A DNA stretch of 64,000 nt from Rossellomorea vietnamensis (GCF_001305855.1 NZ_LIXZ01000008.1:62001-126000), one strand, 5' to 3'; shown: positions 34,338-44,485, numbered from the stretch's first letter. Notes: generated by a model not told the origin, from the sequence alone. Made by a program: numbers and translations.

Positions 34338-34363
34338 AAACCATAGATCCTCGTCTATGGTTT
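34338..34363 (-). terminator. Terminator of the LacI-family gene
   Basis: AAACCATAGA and TCTATGGTTT form a 10-bp stem, with a T run following on the minus strand. Confidence 0.85.
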
Positions 34364-34372
34364 CCTTATGTT

Positions 34373-35362
<990 letters not shown>

Positions 35363-35447
35363 TTATACCAACCCATTCTTCCTTTATTCTGCTTATATTA
35401 ATTTTTTCATATCCGCCTTTAAAAAGGAAGGATATCTTTTCCCAATA

Positions 35448-36278
35448 TTACTTGATCCCTGTCTGGGTGACACCTTTGATAAAGGAACGTTGTCCGATGA
35501 TAAAGATGACGACAACAGGGATGGTGGCAATGGCAGTCAATGCCATCAATCTTCCCGGAGAGGAAACGAAGCTTCCTTGTTGCATGATGGCAATACCAGT
35601 CGTAATCGTCCTCATTTCAGGTGAGCTTGTCGTCAGCAACGGCCACAGGAAGTCATTATAGATCATCATGAAAGTGAAGATTGCCAATGTCCAGATGACC
35701 GGGCGCGCTGAAGGAAGCGCCACCTTGGTAAAGACCTGCCACTTATTGGCCCCATCGAGGTATGCCGCTTCCTCAAGTTCTTTCGGAAACATTTTGAAGA
35801 ATTGATACAACAGGAAGACCCCAAATGCATTCGAAGAGTACGGCAGGATCAAAACCGCATACGTATCCAGTAGGCCAGCCTTATTGAATCCCATATAAAG
35901 GGGAAGGAACGTGATGACCCATGGAATGGTCAAGGAACCGATAAACAGGCCAAATAACAGCTTTTTAAATGGAATATCAAGTCTCGCCAATCCATATGCA
36001 GCAAGAGTATCAACAAACAATACAATCAGCGTACCGATTATTCCGACCAACAAGGAATTGGTCATCCAAGCGAATACGGGTGTATCTGAACCGCCGCTTA
36101 AACTATAAGTATAATTCTCTAGGGTAAACACTTCCGGGAGCCACTTGATTCCAGCCGTGAACGCCTCCTGGTCCGTTTTAAATGATGTAGCGAGCATCCA
36201 GAATAAAGGTGCGATAAAGAAAATGGCAATGACCACTGCGACAGCAATTAATAGAACATTCAACCCTTTGTTTTTCAT
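35448..36278 (-). CDS. Sugar ABC transporter permease, MalG type
   Basis: This 276-residue permease has six membrane segments and the cytoplasmic EAA loop EEAAYLDGANKWQVFTKVALPSARP. It pairs with the MalF-type permease whose stop is adjacent, and with the binding protein at 37281. The importer probably takes up galacto-oligosaccharides, like GanSPQ of Bacillus subtilis. No ATPase gene is in the locus, so a shared ATPase of MsmX type is expected elsewhere in the genome. Confidence 0.93.
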   Translation of the reverse strand: MKNKGLNVLLIAVAVVIAIFFIAPLFWMLATSFKTDQEAFTAGIKWLPEVFTLENYTYSLSGGSDTPVFAWMTNSLLVGIIGTLIVLFVDTLAAYGLARLDIPFKKLLFGLFIGSLTIPWVITFLPLYMGFNKAGLLDTYAVLILPYSSNAFGVFLLYQFFKMFPKELEEAAYLDGANKWQVFTKVALPSARPVIWTLAIFTFMMIYNDFLWPLLTTSSPEMRTITTGIAIMQQGSFVSSPGRLMALTAIATIPVVVIFIIGQRSFIKGVTQTGIK

Positions 36279-37181
36279 TTATCTGGCACCTTCTTTCTTT
36301 TCTCTGGTTATCCGGAATTGAATGATAGAGATGACGATCATAATCAAAGCCATCATGATCGACATGGCAGCAGCGTTCCCAAGTTGCCTTTGATTGAATC
36401 CTTCTTCCACGATATTCATCAGCAAGACTTGTGTAGAAGTACCCGGGCCACCACGTGTCATAAGATAAGGTTGTCCATACACATTGAACGAAGCGATGGT
36501 TGAAGTCAGGATCACAAAGATCATGGTCGGCTTAATCGTCGGAAGAGTGATATGGATGAGACGCTGCCAACTGTTCGTGCCATCCAGGGAACCTGCTTCA
36601 TAAAGTTCTTCCGGAACATCATTCAGGGCATTTGTGAAGATGACCATATTGAAGCCGATCGTCCACCACAACGTGGCAATGATAATCGAGACCCAGGCCC
36701 ATGGCAAATCCGTCAGCCAGGGAATGGGACTCCCCCCAAGCTTCTGTAGATACTGATTGATAAGACCGCTATTTGTATCGAAAATCCACAACCAGATGAT
36801 CGCGACAATGGATACGGAAACAGAATAAGGGATAAAGTACATGGTCCTGAACAGGCCTTTGACTTTTTGGGGCAGGCTGTTGAGCAGCAAAGCCAAAGCA
36901 AGGCCGATGATGACCAATAGAGGAACACTGAAAATGACGAAGATAAACGTGTTCTTTAACCCTTCAAAGAATAGGGTGTGTAAATAAGATTCAGAATCAA
37001 AGATATTCATATAATTCTTCAGCCCAACAAATTCTTTCACAGGATTGAGAAGGTCCCAATTATGTAGACTAATCCATACTCCATATACTATAGGGGCTAC
37101 GAGAAAGATCGAAAACAGTATGAGATATGGTAAAACAAACAGACTCGATGTCAGCTTTGATTTCCACGAGTTTTTCTGCAT
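36279..37181 (-). CDS. Sugar ABC transporter permease, MalF type
   Basis: This 300-residue permease has six membrane segments and the EAA loop EELYEAGSLDGTNSWQRLIHITLPTIKP. Start ATG 37181 is preceded by AAGGAGAG. It is immediately followed by the MalG-type permease without spacing. It acts with the lipoprotein encoded upstream. Confidence 0.93.
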   Translation of the reverse strand: MQKNSWKSKLTSSLFVLPYLILFSIFLVAPIVYGVWISLHNWDLLNPVKEFVGLKNYMNIFDSESYLHTLFFEGLKNTFIFVIFSVPLLVIIGLALALLLNSLPQKVKGLFRTMYFIPYSVSVSIVAIIWLWIFDTNSGLINQYLQKLGGSPIPWLTDLPWAWVSIIIATLWWTIGFNMVIFTNALNDVPEELYEAGSLDGTNSWQRLIHITLPTIKPTMIFVILTSTIASFNVYGQPYLMTRGGPGTSTQVLLMNIVEEGFNQRQLGNAAAMSIMMALIMIVISIIQFRITREKKEGAR

Positions 37182-37234
37182 GAGATTCTCTCCTTTTATT
37201 TAAATCTATGAACCCGTGTTCGTTAAATGAGAAT

Positions 37235-37266
37235 GGGAGGAAGCAAGTGCTTTCCACCTGCCTCCC
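37235..37266 (-). promoter_or_regulatory. Hairpin between binding-protein and permease genes
   Basis: GGGAGG and CCTCCC flank an inner stem AAGCA/TGCTT. Such hairpins between the binding-protein and permease genes often stabilise the upstream mRNA or attenuate the downstream genes; there is no strong T tract. Confidence 0.45.
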
Positions 37267-37280
37267 CCCTAAACGAATGA

Positions 37281-38549
37281 TTACTTCATGATTTGTTCGG
37301 CTTTTTTCGTTGCATCGTCCAATGCTTGCTTAGGATCCTTTTTGCCTAGCAGAGCGAGGTTGACTTCTGCCCAAAGCGGCTCAGAAACCTGACCCCAGTT
37401 TGCCACTCTAGGAGCAAACTTAGCATATTCGAAAGATTTCGCAACGATCGGCTGTTGTACCATTTTTTGAAACTCTTCATTTTCTTCATATATCGCTTTC
37501 GATGCCGGAGCTTGGCCTGACTTCGCCCACTCCATTGCATTTTCAGCGGTGAACTTTAAGAAGTCGTTGATGCCCGCCAGCGTTTCTTTATTATCTACAG
37601 ATGCAGGGATGACAAAATTATGTCCATTCGCATACACGGCCTGCTGTTCTGTTCCAAGTTGAGGAACCTCAGCCACTCCATAGTTAATGCCAGCTTTATC
37701 CCACTGTTCCATCATCCAGGGACCATTGAACTGAATCGCATTTTTCCCTTGAAGGAAAAGGGTGACTTCCCCGTCCTGCTGAACATTCTGAGGAGATACC
37801 TTGTACTTGTGGATCAGGTCTGTCATGAATTGCAGCGCTTCCACGCCTTCAGGACTATTATAGTTCGGCTTGCCATCAGCGATCAGTTCCCCTCCATTTT
37901 GGAAGAAGATTGTCGGGTAAATGAACTGGTTCGGCCAAAGAGTCGGTACTACATAGCCGTATTGACCTTTCGACTCATCTGTTAACTTTTTCGTATAATC
38001 AAGGAACTCTTCTCGGTTGGTTGGCGCTTTTTCAGGGTCCAATCCCGCTTCCTTGAAAAGGTCTTTATTGTAATACATGATCAACGGGTGGATATCCAAA
38101 GGAATGGAGTACTGCTTCCCATCAATCGACCCGGCCTTCCAGGCGGTCTCAGAGTATTCATCAGGTTTGATGCCTGCTTCAGAAACAGTCTCACCAAGAT
38201 CTTTCAAAAGGTTCTTATCCACATAGTTCGTTAATTGGTCAGTATGCATGATCATTAAGTCCGGAGCATTCTTTTGACCTGAGAAGGAAACGTCCACTGT
38301 TTTATAGTAGTCGGATTGCGGAACGATCTGCATGTCTACTTGATATTCATCTTGAGATTCATTGTAGCTTTTCACGATATTTTTCATCCGCGGACCATCC
38401 GCTCCTGAGAATGGGGTCCAGAACGTTATTTTCTTTGAATCGCCATTTGCTTCATCGCCTGAAGCGGAATCCCCACCGGAACATGCTGCTAATGAACTGA
38501 TTGCCAGCGCCGCCGATAAAGCAACACCAAGTAATTTCTTCTTTTTCAT
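37281..38549 (-). CDS. Sugar-binding lipoprotein of ABC importer
   Basis: This 422-residue extracellular binding protein has a lipoprotein signal peptide with lipobox LAAC (Cys near residue 23), then the family-1 solute-binding fold (KITFWTPFSGADGPRMKNIV, DIHPLIMYYNKDLFKEAGLD, FQNGGELIADGKPNYNSPEG). It is anchored to the outer membrane face and delivers oligosaccharides to the two permeases. It lies 49 bases downstream of the GH43 gene in the same operon, so the GH43 enzyme may generate its ligand. Confidence 0.94.
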   Translation of the reverse strand: MKKKKLLGVALSAALAISSLAACSGGDSASGDEANGDSKKITFWTPFSGADGPRMKNIVKSYNESQDEYQVDMQIVPQSDYYKTVDVSFSGQKNAPDLMIMHTDQLTNYVDKNLLKDLGETVSEAGIKPDEYSETAWKAGSIDGKQYSIPLDIHPLIMYYNKDLFKEAGLDPEKAPTNREEFLDYTKKLTDESKGQYGYVVPTLWPNQFIYPTIFFQNGGELIADGKPNYNSPEGVEALQFMTDLIHKYKVSPQNVQQDGEVTLFLQGKNAIQFNGPWMMEQWDKAGINYGVAEVPQLGTEQQAVYANGHNFVIPASVDNKETLAGINDFLKFTAENAMEWAKSGQAPASKAIYEENEEFQKMVQQPIVAKSFEYAKFAPRVANWGQVSEPLWAEVNLALLGKKDPKQALDDATKKAEQIMK

Positions 38550-38598
38550 TGATTAAGCCCCCTAAGTATTCATTGCCTATATAGGCTTGAAATGTTAT

Positions 38599-39636
38599 TT
38601 ATTCTACGGCCATCTCCCGCTCGTCCATGGAAGGGCCGTGAATCTTCAGCTTTCCATCGATGAATTCCATCTTATCTATGCCCATTTGCCTGTCCCCACT
38701 CGGTACCTCCGGGTGAGTATGAATATGGTAAACAGCGTAGAGTGTTTCTCCGTCAAGCCCTGTCGTGACGCTGTTATGCCCCGGCCCCGAGACACCTTTA
38801 TCAAGATCCTTAGACAGAACAGGATTTTCACTTGCTTTCCTAAACGGTCCCGTCGGTTTATCCGAGACAGCATATCCCACACTATAATCTTCACTAGCAT
38901 AGTAATTGGCGGAGTACATCAGATAGTACTTCCCATCATTCTTCACCACAAACGGTCCTTCATTCCACTGGTAATCCCCCTGAAGGCCTTCCCAATCCTG
39001 ATCGGGCTCGAGCAAAAGAGTCGGCGTTCCTGTCACTTTGGTCAACTCTTTATCCATTGGCTGAACATAGATCTGACTGACATGTTTTCCGTCCAGGATG
39101 TTTTCCGAGCAATCTTTGACGTAGTAAAGATAAGGAGTCCCGTCATCTTCTATAAAGATATGGCCGTCAATATAGGAACCACTTTGCCCGATGATTTCAG
39201 TGCTCTCATCTTCGAACGGCCCCAAAGGGTCATCACTTACAGCTACAGAAATCTGCAGAGACCCTGCATCATTTCGCGCACTATACGTCATGTAGTACTT
39301 TCCCTTATAAGAAATGACCTCAGGTGCCCAGAAATCCCCTGTTGCCCACCTGTTTTCCTGCTCATAGTGATCATAGGCAATACCCTTTTCTTCCCAGTCC
39401 ACAAGATTATCAGATTGCCAAACTTTGAAACCGTAAGATGCTTCCGAAGTTGCATACATATAATACGTATCATTCGACTCTAAGATGAAAGGATCCCCAA
39501 TATTGGTCATCCCGCCAACGGGGTTCTTGTAGGTTACTGTCTCACTCTCACGATTCATGAAGAAGTAAAACACCAGCGAAGCAGCCACAACTACCATAAT
39601 GGCACTAATCGGTATCAATCGGCGCTTCCCCCTCAA
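38599..39636 (-). CDS. Membrane-tethered glycoside hydrolase family 43
   Basis: This 345-residue protein has an N-terminal signal-anchor (residues 8-30) and a five-bladed GH43 propeller. The catalytic Asp is in NIGDPFIL, the pKa-setting Asp in GSYIDGHIFIED and the acid Glu in WNEGPFVVK. GH43 enzymes remove arabinose, xylose or galactose side chains. I start at TTG 39636, seven bases after GGAGG; the in-frame TTG at 39651 overlaps the ribosome site. It is the first gene of the importer operon. Extracellular trimming of arabinogalactan before uptake is inferred. Confidence 0.88.
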   Translation of the reverse strand: MRGKRRLIPISAIMVVVAASLVFYFFMNRESETVTYKNPVGGMTNIGDPFILESNDTYYMYATSEASYGFKVWQSDNLVDWEEKGIAYDHYEQENRWATGDFWAPEVISYKGKYYMTYSARNDAGSLQISVAVSDDPLGPFEDESTEIIGQSGSYIDGHIFIEDDGTPYLYYVKDCSENILDGKHVSQIYVQPMDKELTKVTGTPTLLLEPDQDWEGLQGDYQWNEGPFVVKNDGKYYLMYSANYYASEDYSVGYAVSDKPTGPFRKASENPVLSKDLDKGVSGPGHNSVTTGLDGETLYAVYHIHTHPEVPSGDRQMGIDKMEFIDGKLKIHGPSMDEREMAVE

Positions 39637-39670
39637 ACACTCACCTCCCAAGAGCCATTTACACCCAAAT

Positions 39671-39684
39671 TGAATACGCTTACA
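39671..39684. promoter_or_regulatory. Candidate LacI/CcpA operator before GH43 operon
   Basis: TGAATACGCTTACA matches the cre/LacI pattern with one mismatch and resembles the site at 34247-34262 before the GH2 gene. It lies 35 bases upstream of the GH43 start, consistent with shared repression. Confidence 0.5.
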
Positions 39685-39823
39685 AACATAACTAAAAAAA
39701 TAATAGATAGTTAGTAAAAATTTTAGCTAAATTTTACTTAACACAAATATAAACCTGATATCAATCAAAGTCAACGAATTTTCAAAAAATATATTAGTTT
39801 TTGTATTTACTTAGGGGGAATAA

Positions 39824-39868
39824 AGGTCTTCTATGTAGCCTTAGATCCCAAGGCTACATAGAAGACCT
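39824..39868. repeat. Perfect 19-bp inverted repeat
   Basis: AGGTCTTCTATGTAGCCTT and AAGGCTACATAGAAGACCT are perfect complements around the loop AGATCCC. There is no T tract on either side, so it is not a typical terminator. It could be a regulatory RNA hairpin or an element remnant. Confidence 0.6.
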
Positions 39869-40051
39869 CTCACGACCCGTAAATTGGATGTACAATGAAA
39901 ACGTGAACTTCCTAAAGAATTCTTTCATTCATTTGCTCTGATACTTAACCTTGGTTTGTGGATCACAACATTGATTTGATAAAAGGATTTGAACCGTTCT
40001 TATACTATTCTGTTAATATATAGATAACTAATCCTTCTTGGAGGTGTCCCA

Positions 40052-40981
40052 ATGGACTACTCAGTCATCGGAAAAAAGATCAGGGAATTACGTAAGGCTG
40101 TCGGGATCACTCAAGGAGAGCTGGCAGAAGATATCTGCACTCAGGGGCTGATCAGCCGGATTGAATATGGAGATGTTTACCCCAGCGCCACCGCGTTATA
40201 CCAAATTTCGGTAAAGCTTGGCGTTGACGTAAACTATTTCTTTGAAATAGGGACCACTCCCCGTCTCGATTACATCATAGAAGTGGAAAAACAATTGAGA
40301 TACCTAAGGGTTTATCGGAAATACGAAGAAATGATGGAACTGGTCATGAATGAGGAAAAGAATCCACTATTCTATAAGGACAATGAACTCCTTCAACTTC
40401 TTTGCTGGCACAAGGGAATCTATCAATTCGAATTGAAACGGGATGCGGAAACGGCCTTTTCCCTTTTTCATAAAGCCTTTCACCTCACCGCCCATCAGAA
40501 AAAGGCGATGTCTGAGAGGGAAATGGAGATCCTGGCGAGCAACGGGGCCATTTATTATAATCAACAGCAATATGAAGAAGCCCTTCGTTATTTTAAAGAA
40601 GTCGAAGCGGCCATGAATACAACAGGGCAACTCCAGGATAAAAGTATTAAGACCAAACTATTTTATAATATAGGGAGAGTCTTGGCACGCTTAGGAGAAC
40701 TGGAAGAATCATCGGACTACTGCCGTAAAGCCATCCGATGGTGCTTTGATGAGGAGCTGCTGTGGGGATTGGGTGAGCTTCATTATCAAATTGGCTTCAA
40801 TTATGAGCTAAAGAATCAATACGAAGAAGCCCTTCCTTTTTTCAAGCGTGCCCTGCAGATGTTTGAGTTTCGGAATGATGAGCCTTATGTGGCGTTTCTT
40901 GCGACGAAGATTAAGGGGATTTCGGGACAGAGGGACTGGCCCCTTGTCCCAGACAATCAAGAAGAGACGGTGGATCATTAA
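40052..40981 (+). CDS. HTH-TPR regulator of RNPP (PlcR-like) type
   Basis: This 309-residue protein has an N-terminal XRE-type HTH (about 5-62, GKKIRELRKAVGITQGELAEDICTQ) and then repeated helical pairs of TPR type to the end (for example AIYYNQQQYEEALRYFKEVE and GFNYELKNQYEEALPFFKRAL). The plan matches peptide-sensing RNPP regulators such as PlcR. GGAGGTG precedes ATG 40052. I found no adjacent signal-peptide gene. The last 20 codons are built from a copy of the dispersed GGGAC...GTCCC repeat, giving QRDWPLVP and suggesting the original C-terminus was altered by it. Confidence 0.8.
   Translation: MDYSVIGKKIRELRKAVGITQGELAEDICTQGLISRIEYGDVYPSATALYQISVKLGVDVNYFFEIGTTPRLDYIIEVEKQLRYLRVYRKYEEMMELVMNEEKNPLFYKDNELLQLLCWHKGIYQFELKRDAETAFSLFHKAFHLTAHQKKAMSEREMEILASNGAIYYNQQQYEEALRYFKEVEAAMNTTGQLQDKSIKTKLFYNIGRVLARLGELEESSDYCRKAIRWCFDEELLWGLGELHYQIGFNYELKNQYEEALPFFKRALQMFEFRNDEPYVAFLATKIKGISGQRDWPLVPDNQEETVDH
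40924..40950. repeat. Dispersed GGGAC-GTCCC element inside coding sequence
   Basis: GGGAC and GTCCC arms enclose GGGACTGGCCCC at the 3' end of the HTH-TPR gene. This is the only copy I found inside a gene. It appears to extend or rewrite the C-terminal codons. Confidence 0.5.
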
Positions 40982-41252
40982 TCTCCGCTATTAACACAGG
41001 AGAGCGTAACTGTCCCCCACGTTCCATCCCACATGCCTATATTCCCATTCTTTCTCAAAATCGAGTATTAACGGAATCGACGAGCATATATGAACATATA
41101 TACAAATCTTATCAATCAAATCTATCAAATTATTACAACTTTTAAGAATGATATTTCCTTATTCATAATAAGAAAAATACTACCTAATATTTACTATATA
41201 AAGCAGTTTAGGTAGAATAGTGATATCTACGTTGAAAAGTGAGGATATCCAA

Positions 41253-42182
41253 TTGAAGAAAAAAATCATATTGAGTGTTTTAAGTTTAGGCGTGCTGTTA
41301 TTCCTGGGAATCGGCGGTTATGCCTATTACATGTATGACTCCGTTAAAGGAACAGCGGAGAGTATGCATGAAGAAGTGAAGAGGGATAAACCAAAGGATA
41401 CACCGAATATCACCAAAGAAAAAGATGAGCCGGCCGAGCCTATTTCCATTTTAATGATGGGGGTCGACGAACGTCAAAATGATCAGGGACGATCGGATGC
41501 CCTGATTGTCATGACCTTGAATCCCGAGAAAGAAAAGATGCAGATGATCAGTATTCCCCGTGATACCAGAACAGAAATCATCGGTCATGGTACGACGGAT
41601 AAAATCAATCATGCCTATGCCTTCGGAGGTACGAAGATGGCCATTGAGACGGTGGAAAATTTCACCAACATCCCGATAGATTACTATATTAAAGTAAACA
41701 TGGAGGCTCTTAGCTCCTTAGTGGATGCCATGGATGGAGTTACGGTTCATAATGATCTGGATTGGTATGATGAAGGGTATTATAAGAAAGGCTATCATTA
41801 CCGCGAAGGGGACATTGAATTGAACGGAGCCAAAGCACTTGGATATGTAAGGATGAGGCATCTGGACCCCCGAGGAGACTTTGGTCGTAATGAACGTCAG
41901 CGTCAGGTCATTGCTGCAATCATAGGGAAAGCATCTAACGTTTCTTCGGTTGGCAAATTCGATGATATTCTAGATGTCCTTGGCAATAATGTTAAAACAG
42001 ATATGACCTTAGATGATATAATGAGTATCCAAAAAAATTACAGAAGTGCCAAGAATACGATTGAACAATATGAAATCAAAGGTCAGGGCGGATTGATTGG
42101 AGGAACCTACTATCTGACGGTTCCAGAGAATGAGCAGGATAAAGTGACTGAGATGCTGAAAGAGAATTTAGCTGCCAGTTAA
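41253..42182 (+). CDS. LCP-family (LytR-CpsA-Psr) cell-wall ligase
   Basis: This 309-residue protein has an N-terminal membrane anchor (about 5-25) and an extracellular LCP domain (ISILMMGVDERQNDQGRSDALIVMTLNPEK, ISIPRDTRTEI, DKINHAYAFGG, and YVRMRHLDPRGDFGRNERQRQVI with the phosphate-binding Arg residues). LCP proteins transfer teichoic acids or capsule polymers from lipid carrier to peptidoglycan. I start at TTG 41253, six bases after GAGGAT. It ends with TVPENEQDKVTEMLKENLAAS and a terminator. A remnant with the same C-terminal sequence lies at about 49.95 kb. Confidence 0.92.
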   Translation: MKKKIILSVLSLGVLLFLGIGGYAYYMYDSVKGTAESMHEEVKRDKPKDTPNITKEKDEPAEPISILMMGVDERQNDQGRSDALIVMTLNPEKEKMQMISIPRDTRTEIIGHGTTDKINHAYAFGGTKMAIETVENFTNIPIDYYIKVNMEALSSLVDAMDGVTVHNDLDWYDEGYYKKGYHYREGDIELNGAKALGYVRMRHLDPRGDFGRNERQRQVIAAIIGKASNVSSVGKFDDILDVLGNNVKTDMTLDDIMSIQKNYRSAKNTIEQYEIKGQGGLIGGTYYLTVPENEQDKVTEMLKENLAAS

Positions 42183-42187
42183 TAATG

Positions 42188-42220
42188 GGTTCTGGGAGAG
42201 TCTTCTTCCAGAACCTTTTT
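42188..42220 (+). terminator. Terminator of the LCP gene
   Basis: GGTTCTGG and CCAGAACC form an 8-bp stem followed by five T. Confidence 0.85.
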
Positions 42221-42744
42221 AACTGCTAAAAGAGTTTCATAGACCAACAACTGGAACAACTCAGGATCAGAATCATCCTATGTCGTTCTTATATTTCAAA
42301 CTAGAACATTCCCTCAATTGAACAATCGTCTGCGAGGATTATTTAGAAATTTGATATATAGCTGATTTTCTTCACACCTGTATAACTTTATCCCTATGAA
42401 TTTTAACGGGGTCCAAATTTCTTTCATATAATAGATTGGCAAATGAAACTCCCCTTTCCAGATTAATTGGTATAACTGGTTAGCCTAACCCAAATGAAAA
42501 GAACGAATATTCAGATACTTCAGCACAAGAATAAAACATTCTACTGAACAAATGCATCCTGAATAAGTCACCTGGAAGGTTCCCTTTAAAATTACTATTA
42601 CAACAAATACCCAAATATTGTATAAAGTAATCCTAAACTAACCTATCAATGAAGTTTTTTCTACACTTACAACGTAAATGAAGGAGCAACGAAACATTTA
42701 CCTTTCACGTATTCTTTAAATCATTGTTGACGCCATCCAGAATA
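42221..42744. other. Non-coding stretch after LCP gene
   Basis: About 520 AT-rich bases. I found no gene with a ribosome site, no clear repeat and no tRNA. Confidence 0.4.
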
Positions 42745-42858
42745 CTAAATAAACAATCCTCTCACAATCTTTACCCATCCAAAAAAAGAAACCCAAAGTG
42801 GAATACTTAATAAAGTGCCCCAATACATACCTTTGATGAAATTTCCTTCGGTTTTCAT
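42745..42858 (-). CDS. Candidate 37-residue membrane peptide
   Basis: An ATG at 42858 follows AGGGGTG by eight bases and opens a 37-codon frame. The product has a short polar start (MKTEGNFIKG) and one hydrophobic helix rich in Trp and Phe (MYWGTLLSIPLWVSFFGWV) with a basic end, typical of small membrane proteins. It lies alone between the LCP and acyltransferase genes on the opposite strand. No family is recognised. Confidence 0.5.
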   Translation of the reverse strand: MKTEGNFIKGMYWGTLLSIPLWVSFFGWVKIVRGLFI

Positions 42859-43009
42859 GGAAAAAGCACCCCTGTTCTTATTTAGTGGCAGTAAGATTCG
42901 AATGTTGTCCTTCTATTATAAACACGAGTCTTAAGCGAACGTTGTCGGAAAAAAGGTGAAAATTTTAAGATTTTTTATCCATTAGAGGAACAAATTGAGG
43001 AACTGCATT

Positions 43010-43183
43010 ATGATATATAATCATTTCCCTTTTCTTTATAAAACAAAACCAGCAGGACAGGTGAAGAATCATACCAACTCTTCTAACAAATGGATGAATT
43101 ATTATTCTGGTGATACATTTTATTTAAAGAAAGATGACAGGTGTGATTTTCCCACTATCATCCTTTACGATGTAGAAGATTAA
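43010..43183 (+). CDS. Hypothetical 57-residue protein
   Basis: The frame starts at ATG 43010, seven bases after TTGAGGAA; an upstream TTG at 42995 is an alternative start with AGAGGAA before it. The product is polar and aromatic-rich (YNHFPFLYKTKPAGQVKN, then WMNYYSGDTFYLKKDD). It ends 28 bases before the acyltransferase gene and may be co-transcribed with it. No domain was recognised. Confidence 0.4.
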   Translation: MIYNHFPFLYKTKPAGQVKNHTNSSNKWMNYYSGDTFYLKKDDRCDFPTIILYDVED

Positions 43184-43210
43184 ATCTATATATCTTGAGG
43201 GTGTGACATC

Positions 43211-44278
43211 ATGAGTAATTCTCGCGGACATATATCCGAAATTCATGTATTAAGGGCCATTGCATGTTTGCTCGTACTTTTTGTTCATGTTTCAGCGACT
43301 TTCTATTACCAGCAAGGTCAGCAGTTTAATGATCTGACTTATTTCATCAATCAAATCAGCCGGTTTGGAACTCCCATATTTGCTCTTATCAGTGGATTCC
43401 TTCTATTTTATCAAACGCGTTTTAAAGGATTTAATCTAAGTCGATTTGTCTCTAGTCGTTTTACTAAAATCGGAATACCTTTTTTGTTTTGGAGTATCTT
43501 TTATCTCCTATTCATGTATGTAGCAGAAGGTGTAAACCCGTTTGATGTAGGAGAGAAACAATTTCTTGTGAACTTTTCTTTCGGAAATTCTTTTTACCAC
43601 CTTTACTTTATGTCCATTGTCTTTCAGTTTTATTTAGTATTTCCGCTCTTACAGCTTGTTCGCTCAAAGAAGAGTTGGGCCATCTTATTGGGCATTGCAA
43701 TAGCGGTAAATGTGTATTTTCTTGAGATATTTTCACTGGGTGAAATGGAAGGAATATGGGGTAATATCCTGGGTCAACGAGCATTTCTGCCAAATTGGAT
43801 CTATTTCTTTATATTCGGCGGATTCTTAGCCTATTACTGGGAACCGTTATCTTCATTCGCAAAAAGATCTAAAGTATTATTAGGAGTATCCGTCATACTC
43901 ATCACTTTAGTTGCTGTATGGGAATATACCGTCATGGGTTCGATTGCCTCTAACCGGGTGACCAATATGATTAATATTCCCATTATTACATTGTTTATCA
44001 TTGGAGTAGGATCCAACATAACAAGATTAAAGTGGACAAACCTGTTCATGACAAAAATCGGTACATTATCCATGGCTATTTATTTGTCCCACCCCTTTGT
44101 ACTTTACTGTGTTCAGGAAATCGCACCTCCATCTATTTGGAAAACAATTCATTTTCCTGCAATTTATTTAATCATTCTTCTGGGGACCATCTTAATGGTA
44201 AAAATCATACAGCTATTACCATGGAATCAATATATTTTGACCGTACCGAAAATCAAAACACTTCAACAATCTAAATAA
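43211..44278 (+). CDS. Acyltransferase-3 family membrane protein
   Basis: This 355-residue integral membrane O-acyltransferase has about ten hydrophobic segments. The family signature HVLRAIACLLVLFVHVSATF near residues 12-31 contains the conserved His, with a further motif RFGTPIFALISGFLLFY. Such enzymes add acetyl or similar groups to surface polysaccharides or peptidoglycan. No SGNH esterase domain is attached, unlike OatA. The neighbouring LCP and surface-protein genes suggest an envelope polymer as the acceptor. It has its own strong terminator. Confidence 0.9.
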   Translation: MSNSRGHISEIHVLRAIACLLVLFVHVSATFYYQQGQQFNDLTYFINQISRFGTPIFALISGFLLFYQTRFKGFNLSRFVSSRFTKIGIPFLFWSIFYLLFMYVAEGVNPFDVGEKQFLVNFSFGNSFYHLYFMSIVFQFYLVFPLLQLVRSKKSWAILLGIAIAVNVYFLEIFSLGEMEGIWGNILGQRAFLPNWIYFFIFGGFLAYYWEPLSSFAKRSKVLLGVSVILITLVAVWEYTVMGSIASNRVTNMINIPIITLFIIGVGSNITRLKWTNLFMTKIGTLSMAIYLSHPFVLYCVQEIAPPSIWKTIHFPAIYLIILLGTILMVKIIQLLPWNQYILTVPKIKTLQQSK

Positions 44279-44302
44279 AGAATAGACGCCTAAGAGTTAC
44301 CT

Positions 44303-44348
44303 CACGCTTAAGAAGGTGCATTATGCACCTTCTTAAGCGTGTTTTTTT
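44303..44348 (+). terminator. Strong terminator of the acyltransferase gene
   Basis: CACGCTTAAGAAGGTGCAT and ATGCACCTTCTTAAGCGTG are perfect 19-bp arms around one base, followed by seven T. Confidence 0.93.
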
Positions 44349-44402
44349 ATATCTCTCCAAACACCAATAGTTCAAAAAACTCAAGTAATATTACTCCTAT
44401 TT

Positions 44403-44443
44403 ATTACTTTATATGGAATATAAAGTAATTAGTATGCTATTAT
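44403..44443 (+). promoter_or_regulatory. Palindrome and extended -10 before the CWB2 gene
   Basis: ATTACTTTATAT and ATATAAAGTAAT are perfect 12-bp arms around GGA (44403-44429). TGCTATTAT at 44435-44443 is an extended -10. The palindrome covers the -35/spacer region, so a bound dimer would control the promoter. Confidence 0.5.
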
Positions 44444-44485
44444 TAGATACTAGATTACCAGTTTTACATATATTAGGGGGTAAAA

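Larger units (their letters stand above)
39637..40051. other. Intergenic region with operators and long hairpin
   Basis: This 415-base AT-rich region separates the divergent GH43 operon and the HTH-TPR gene. It holds a cre-like TGAATACGCTTACA at 39671-39684, a TTTAGCTAAA palindrome at 39723-39732 that could be a LacI-type operator, and the 19-bp hairpin at 39824-39868. Confidence 0.5.

Noticed and set aside
38587..39483. 298-codon plus-strand frame
   Set aside because: Antisense shadow of the GH43 gene, whose catalytic motifs are intact.
40982..41252. Search for a signal-peptide gene next to the RNPP-type regulator
   Set aside because: A 41-codon frame starting near 41090 has no ribosome site and no export signal, so it is not supported.
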